This document shows, in pieces, positions 58,554 to 64,000 of a stretch of DNA of 64,000 bases. The notes under the pieces are model-generated. The model did no database searches and was not told the origin of the DNA. It worked only from the letters and a program-made list of their open reading frames with translations. The position numbers and the translations under genes are program-made. Location of the stretch: the NCBI GenBank assembly GCA_963970005.1, contig CAXAMN010021696.1:891907-955906 (forward strand), in the 5' to 3' direction. The DNA comes from Durusdinium trenchii. Lineage: Eukaryota > Sar > Dinophyceae > Suessiales > Symbiodiniaceae. Each line of letters begins with the position of its first letter. Position 1 is the first letter of the stretch.

Positions 58554-58962
58554 AACATGGCGTTTGGTGGGTCGTGGATGGTAGTGGAACGTGATAGGCA
58601 GTGATAGGCAGGAGAAAGGTCTCACGGGCTGGTGTTTGATACGAGACGGTCAGAATCTCTGATGTATTGGGTGAAAGAAGAGGATATGGAGACAAAAGGC
58701 TTATGTCCTTGGGGAAGTACAGTGACCTTTGAGAATCCTTTCGCAGATCTTCACAATGGTTTGGCGCATGGAATCCGGGATTTCTGCGGCATTTGATGGA
58801 CCAATTCATCATTTTGATCGAAACTTTGGACACACTTGGTCCCTTGGTGTCGATGGATCCATTCAAGACATACATGTATTTTCTGCTGATGCACTCTTTA
58901 CACACAGCAGTAATTAGCTTGGTCTGAACATTGAACCCCCAGTTGCAAGCGACCTCGCAGAG

Positions 58963-58987
58963 GGAGAGAGAGAGAGAGAGAGAGGGT
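58963..58987. repeat. (AG)n microsatellite
   Basis: About eleven AG units. Confidence 0.95.
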
Positions 58988-59335
58988 ATTTGTTCCAGAT
59001 ATCAAATTCGGGATCGGTGTCAGGAACTTTCTTGATCCTATAGCCTATAGACATTTCCCCAACAAGAACGCCGGGCTGTTCAGTCTGATCTGGAACATCA
59101 CGAGACCGCTATCATCCGCTATCATCCGCTATCACCTTTTTTTGCCGATTTCGGGTCTCATTTAGGACGTCTTTCAGATGGGTGGGCAGAGGGGTATGGA
59201 TGAAACCTGGGGACCCACGGTTCGAACCGTGTTCCGCGTCCCGGGAAAGAACACCGAGAGACACGCGCCCAAGCAATTGGTAAAGAGAAAGAAGAAAGAA
59301 GAGAGTTTTGCGTATAGAGGAAGAAGAGAGGTTGA

Positions 59336-59377
59336 CAATAGAAGAAGAGAGTGTGTGTGTCGTCTCTTCTTCTATTG
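59336..59377. repeat. Short hairpin with GT loop
   Basis: Perfect 15-nt arms CAATAGAAGAAGAGA and TCTCTTCTTCTATTG flank a 12-bp GTGTGTGTGTCG loop, in a purine-rich tract. Confidence 0.75.
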
Positions 59378-60606
59378 TGTCTTGTATTGATTCTCCTGCC
59401 GGTGTCACACCGGCTGCACCGGCTGCTTCTGGCTGCTTGGCCTTGGCTCAGACATGCCGTGTCAATTCACACGACTGTGGCGTGGAGGCCCAACTGGTCC
59501 GGGTGGCGACGGTGGTCCTGGTCGGCCGGTGAAGACGGTGCCGCCGCACCGTCTGGACGGAGGTCCTGGTCGGCCTCGAGGCGATGGAAGAGGTCCATGT
59601 GACCAAGTCAGTTGATCAAGAGGTCCATGTTGTCATTTCAGCATTGTCATCGAGAGAAGGATTGAACGGTTGACTGGTTGATCCTTCTTTTTGGGAGTCG
59701 GCGAGTGGTGTTGATAGCCTGATGTTGGAGCTCTGTGACATGTTGCAACATAACCCTGAAAGGAGTGTCATATTTCGTTGGAACACAAACCTGAAAGTGT
59801 CAGCTGTATATTATATACAATATATATATATGTATCAAGGGGACCCATGGTATACCAGGGAGGTTAAAGAACATGGGGATCATTCCCTTTTGACCCACAC
59901 CTTGCACTCTGTCCAAAAGAAAGACCAACTACCGGAGCGCCCCAACTACTAGCGCGCCATCAATTCTTGATGTACCTACAGAGGTTCAGTGACTGTAAAT
60001 AGGACCCGGAAAACCAGGGGTACCCAACTAGGATAGGAATTGGTCCAACCACACCTCTTCAACCTCTGCTGGTATACATCAACGTCTTTTGGATTCTTGC
60101 TTCTGGTCTGACAAATCGAAACCCCACCCGAACCAAAACCACCTCTTCCACCAGAGTCTGAGGGCCCTGCCGCAGTGACCGGTCTGGGCGGTCTGGTCGG
60201 GACCGGATGAGGGCCTCTCCTGGAGGGTGGCTGGGTCTCGGCCTGGCAGTCTGCCCTGGGAGTCGTTTGGAAATCAGTAGGTTGTAAGTAGGATGGGAGG
60301 AAACCTGTCATGTGGTTGAAATGAGTTGTACCAGCTCATAAGGGGATGCCAGGGAGGGTCTATTTAGTCATTGAGTTTGTTTTAGTGCCGCTCAGCTGAG
60401 GTAGAAGAGAGAACATCCAATTCGTCCTTTTTCAAGATTTGCATCACGGGGCAGTCTCGTCGATGTCTGCCCAGGCGCGAGAATGACGGAAAAAACCGTT
60501 TTCGCTTTTCGCTCTGTGTGTTGGTCCCCACCGAGGTCGGTCACACCACCGAGGTCTGTCCGGATCAGTGATAGACCTCGGCCGTTGGGAATTGTACCGC
60601 TCGTGT

Positions 60607-60735
60607 GGACAGAAACCCGGATCCACTGCCACCAGGTACGGTGAGGACGGAGACGGTCCTTGATGTAGGCGTTAGGTCGCCAGGAGGGTCCAAGGACGCC
60701 TTCTGAGGTACGGTGGATCCGTGGATCCATAGGGA
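60607..60735 (-). repeat. GGATCCACCGGTACC dispersed repeat, copy 2
   Basis: Reverse-complement counterpart of 29113-29236, with the blocks CACGGATCCACCG, GTACCTCAGAAGGCGTCC, CCTACATCAAGGACCGT and CCTGGTGGCAGTGGATCC-like ends. Confidence 0.65.
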
Positions 60736-61025
60736 TATAGAGTGGTTCTTGGAGGGTAGGGGGGTTCCTCAAGAAGATCTACTCGCTTCGGGATGCGGAT
60801 TGACCTTTGTGTTCAATTTGTGTTCACTTCTTCCAAGTTGCTGTGGGAGAGGTGAGTTTGAGCAGGATGCTCCTCCCTCTAACATCCTCGAACCATTTCG
60901 CAACATGGACTAGGGAGTTGCTGGGTTTCTTCATCAGCTTGGATCAGCTTGGAGGGAGGGTCCCAAATGCCATTCTTTCTGCGAGCATGACTTCAACTAG
61001 AGTCTAGAGCAGTTTCTAAATTGTA

Positions 61026-61126
61026 CCCTAAGAATCTGGGCCCTCAAACAGATAGGGTTTTGCGGGCCCAGACCCCTGCTATGGAGGGTCCGACCCCTGC
61101 CATGGAGAGCCCAAGGATTCTTAGGG
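61026..61126 (-). mobile_element. MITE-like element, copy 2
   Basis: A 101-bp segment with perfect 11-bp terminal inverted repeats CCCTAAGAATC and GATTCTTAGGG, flanked on both sides by TA, a possible target duplication. Its reverse complement matches 4844-4947. It is non-coding. Confidence 0.75.
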
Positions 61127-61354
61127 TAGGAGGATTTGCATGATTGTTGAGCTATACGGCACAATCATCGGCTCCGGCTATAGATTCCCATTCTCCCGTA
61201 GTTCATTTGGTATGCGTCTATAAAACATATACATACACACGAAATCAACTTTTCGAAACTGTTTCCGTCTGGGATGGTTTGAAACACCCTTCAGCGTTAC
61301 GTGAAACACACCGAGGTCGACCACCCACCCCGCCCACGAACGACCCTGCGCCAG

Positions 61355-61460
61355 GCTCCTGGGCCCAGTGCCACCAGCGTGAGTTCTGTGAAGGCGCGGA
61401 GCCTCCGGCCGGGGGCGAAGGGGAGCGAACGGTGTCGTCCGCAGATGGGAAGATCAAAGA
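61355..61460 (+). CDS. Candidate exon
   Basis: After GCCAG the frame reads SWAQCHQREFCEGAEPPAGG and then EGERTVSSADGKIK, with over 70 percent G or C at third positions. The donor may be GA (GACACA). The product is unknown. Confidence 0.38.
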
Positions 61461-61574
61461 CACAAGGGGACACTGGTCTCAGGTTTTGGTGGATTGGTTC
61501 ATATTCTATCCACTCCAGGATGCTTGTATACATCTATACTGTAGGGTATCTCCCAGTAAACCAGTCACAGGAAG

Positions 61575-61700
61575 GGTCAAAGGACAATACGTATTTTTTG
61601 AGATGTCAGCCTGTAACCTAACCATCATCCATCCACTGAGTCACTGACCTGGTCATATATGATACTCCAATGTAGATCAATACATGGTGTAGACCAAACT
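61575..61700 (+). repeat. Dispersed repeat, GCCTGTAACCTAACC variant
   Basis: Weaker third copy of the family at 35925-36030: CAGCCTGTAACCTAACCATC, ATCCACTG and GACCTGGTCATA. Confidence 0.45.
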
Positions 61701-62935
61701 TGTGTAGACTTGCCCATTCACGGTGGAGTTGGCTCACTTGGCTCCTCCTTTTTTCTCCGTTCGATGCGATCCCCGAAGCTGGAGGAACCCGCTTCGCTCG
61801 CTCCTGGGCCTTTCGTGTCGACTGGTCCAGACCCGTGAGGAAGTGGTTTCGGAGCACCCACCTGAAGTGGTTTCGGAGCACGTGCTCCCATCGTGGAGAG
61901 CACTACAAGTTCTGTGCACCTTTTTTAAAAGAACTCAGAATCCTAGGACTAATAAGCAAACAGATGAGAGAGATATGGGACCATCAAAGAATGCCAGTCC
62001 AACATACACCAAATCAGCGACACCCCATGATCAGATATAGATGTTTGACATTGTTTGACCGGGGAGATGAACATCCAACACAGAAAAACCGCGTCATGTT
62101 CGGGGCCAAGGGTCGCCAAGAGTGGGCCTGAGATCTGATCATAGTCTTGGACGGCTTCGCGAGTGGATTCCGAGGTAGATGAATGGGAAGGAATTTTGGA
62201 CAGACCAGCTGTGCGCCCCGGCCGACCTGCACAGACCTGCGAGACGCCTGGCGTGCTCCGTAATCCTTTTTCTCCCCGCGCGGGGTGGGGGTGGGGTGGG
62301 GTGGAGGATCTTTCATTTGCCAGGTCACGTGCAAGACTTGGGCTCGCGACTCGCATGACCTGTTTGATTTTGAAGCCCATCAACTGCTGCTCGGACCGGC
62401 GGATGCGCGGTGTTTTCTTTGTTTTTTTTTTCGAAAGAAGCGCCGGGGTGGGACAGGCAGGACAGGCAGTGGTAGGACAGGCAGGATTCCATCGGTGATC
62501 CCGATCAGTCATGGAAGAAATCTTTGGCCTCTGTAGACTTGGATGACGATTCCAGAGAGCAAACCACGTGGAAAAATGACACCTATATCATATATATCCA
62601 TGTGGAGGCCAAGCCATGAAGCGCCTTCGGAATTGGAGCTTGAAGGAGAGATAGGACCTCAGATAACATAGACAACATTTCCTCATCTCACCAACAGTTG
62701 GGGACCTGATCTTGAAGGAGTACTGTACATTTCCACATGTGTCATGTCAGGCACCTGTGCTTGATGTGAAGCGAGCATGTTTTCACCGGCCCCATACAGT
62801 GTGGCACCAGCCTGGACCGACAGAGGTTTGTCGGATTTGTGGCCCTTCAGATTGCCCAGACTTCGGGCCCGTAAGTTGACTGGCGCTTGGCCGAGGGCTG
62901 ACGAGCCCCCCCCCCTGGAGATCCAGCCATTTTCC

Positions 62936-63139
62936 TCATTCCACGCATGTGGCGCTAGTCCGCAAGTTGTGGTTCTCAAGAGCGCCATGGCACCAGGGGA
63001 AGTTGGGCCATGCTTCAGCCGCTCCAGCATGGCCATTGCGCTCCCTTCCGAGGCACCAGCAGAACTTCACGGTGCAGAAGTCCTCGATCTGCGTGCGGAG
63101 CAGCACGGAGGCGAGGTTGTTGAGCGAAGGTGAAGAGAT
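62936..63139 (-). CDS. Candidate terminal exon, unknown product
   Basis: After CTCTTCAG on the minus strand, 67 codons run to TGA at 62938-62936. The first 26 codons have G or C at nearly every third base: SPSLNNLASVLLRTQIEDFC and TVKFCWCLG. LNNLASVL recalls a TPR helix, but one motif is not enough to name it. A GC donor inside TGGTGCCTCGG could end the exon earlier, since a second frame (AMLERLKHGPTSPG) opens there. Confidence 0.48.
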   Translation of the reverse strand: MSSPSLNNLASVLLRTQIEDFCTVKFCWCLGRERNGHAGAAEAWPNFPWCHGALENHNLRTSATCVE

Positions 63140-63616
63140 CTGAAGAGGCTTTGGTCTAGTGCTCATTGGAGATGGGGTTTGTGTTTCAATGATGGACCCC
63201 CCTCTGTAAACAGTATAATAGGCTTTCTGCACGCGTGTTTCATCTTCCAGGTCCTGGCGGGGGGATCTCCCCTTACACCACTCTCTTGGAACGCAACGAA
63301 AAAGGGCCACCATTGCATGACCTGGTACACTTCTAATTCTTGTTCACCCGAAAAACGGATCACCCCTGTCGCTCCAGAAGCTGGTCCGAGTTCACGACCC
63401 GGGTCGACGTCCGTCCCCTCCGTGCGCCTGGCACGAATCCGATGTCGGTGAGGTCCGATGCCCCGACATCGGACGATGCGAGAAGAATCGGTGTCACGGA
63501 CGTTCAGCCGATCCACGGACGTTCAGAAGATCTGTTTCCTCCACTGCCGGTCGGATGGAGTGGGGGGCGAGAGAGCTCGACGTGGGCCCCTTGGGCCGCT
63601 GTGGATTCCAGATCGC

Positions 63617-63674
63617 TCAGTGCCAGGGGTTGTAGAGGATGTCCACGAGAGCTCGCTGCTCCTGAAGCTCCTTG
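63617..63674 (-). CDS. Candidate short terminal exon
   Basis: After CGTGAG on the minus strand the frame reads KELQEQRALVDILYNPWH to TGA at 63619-63617. Seventeen of twenty third bases are G or C. The product is unknown. Confidence 0.42.
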
Positions 63675-64000
63675 CTCACGATTCATGCTGCACTGTCCCT
63701 CTCTTCTCTCACGACCCTCCATCCAGAGGAATCTCGTTTCACCCATGTTCCTCCTCGATCTGTCCTCCTCGATCCGGCCACAGTCCACAGTCCACAGCCT
63801 TTGACGCTCTCCTCACATCATCACGAGGACCATTCTGAAACAGATGAAACTGAAGAACCAACAGATGTCTTTGGTTCAAGAAAATAGAGTGCCATCCAAG
63901 CCCATTGGTAAACGACAAATAGCACAACCTGCTGGTTGCTGGGTCTTTTTTCAAGCCAATTTGGGATCACTAATAGTGAAGTAATATCTGTTTTGGAAGA

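Overview
This window reads as nuclear DNA of a dinoflagellate, most likely a member of the Symbiodiniaceae. An intact 22-nt dinoflagellate spliced-leader sequence lies on the minus strand at 13325-13346. Recognisable genes are cut into exons of about 35-150 nt whose introns mostly begin with GC (a few with GA or GT) and end in AG, usually followed by G. Simple repeats are abundant. Two repeat types, the GGTTGGAGGCCAT minisatellite and the 42-bp 'CGTGGCAGGTGCAG' array, match ones I recall from Symbiodinium assemblies. No prokaryotic operon, rRNA, tRNA or CRISPR array is visible, and a 10-N scaffold gap sits at 39586-39595.

Three genes could be assembled exon by exon with matching phases. (1) Dephospho-CoA kinase, plus strand, 685-4604, with its 5' end outside the window: last step of coenzyme A synthesis. 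(2) A PAS-fold protein, plus strand, about 30256-36769: a probable sensory or regulatory protein of a family expanded in dinoflagellates. (3) A major facilitator transporter of the phosphate:H+ symporter type, plus strand, about 47358-56740. Many further segments look like single exons (high GC at third codon positions, splice-like borders, often a stop codon), but their genes are not recognised; these are listed with modest confidence.

Layout: 0.7-4.6 kb kinase; 4.8 kb MITE-like element; 6.8-7.3 kb minus-strand exons; 10.7-11.1 kb exon and (CAC)n; 12.3-13.6 kb tandem repeat, spliced-leader relic with a degraded retrogene, and an exon; 13.8-15.6 kb duplicated block around a 42-bp array and a CACTCT microsatellite; 16.6-17.7 kb exons around a compound microsatellite; 18.6-27.4 kb scattered exons, including a possible membrane-protein gene at 25.5-26.5 kb; 28-29.7 kb hairpin, (CAC)n and exons; 30.2-36.8 kb PAS gene; 38-45 kb hairpins, minisatellite and isolated exons; 45.4-56.7 kb transporter; 57-64 kb dispersed repeats, a second MITE copy and a few exons.

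The genes do not form a pathway. Both strands are used, and most of the sequence is intron or intergenic DNA seeded with short inverted-repeat elements.
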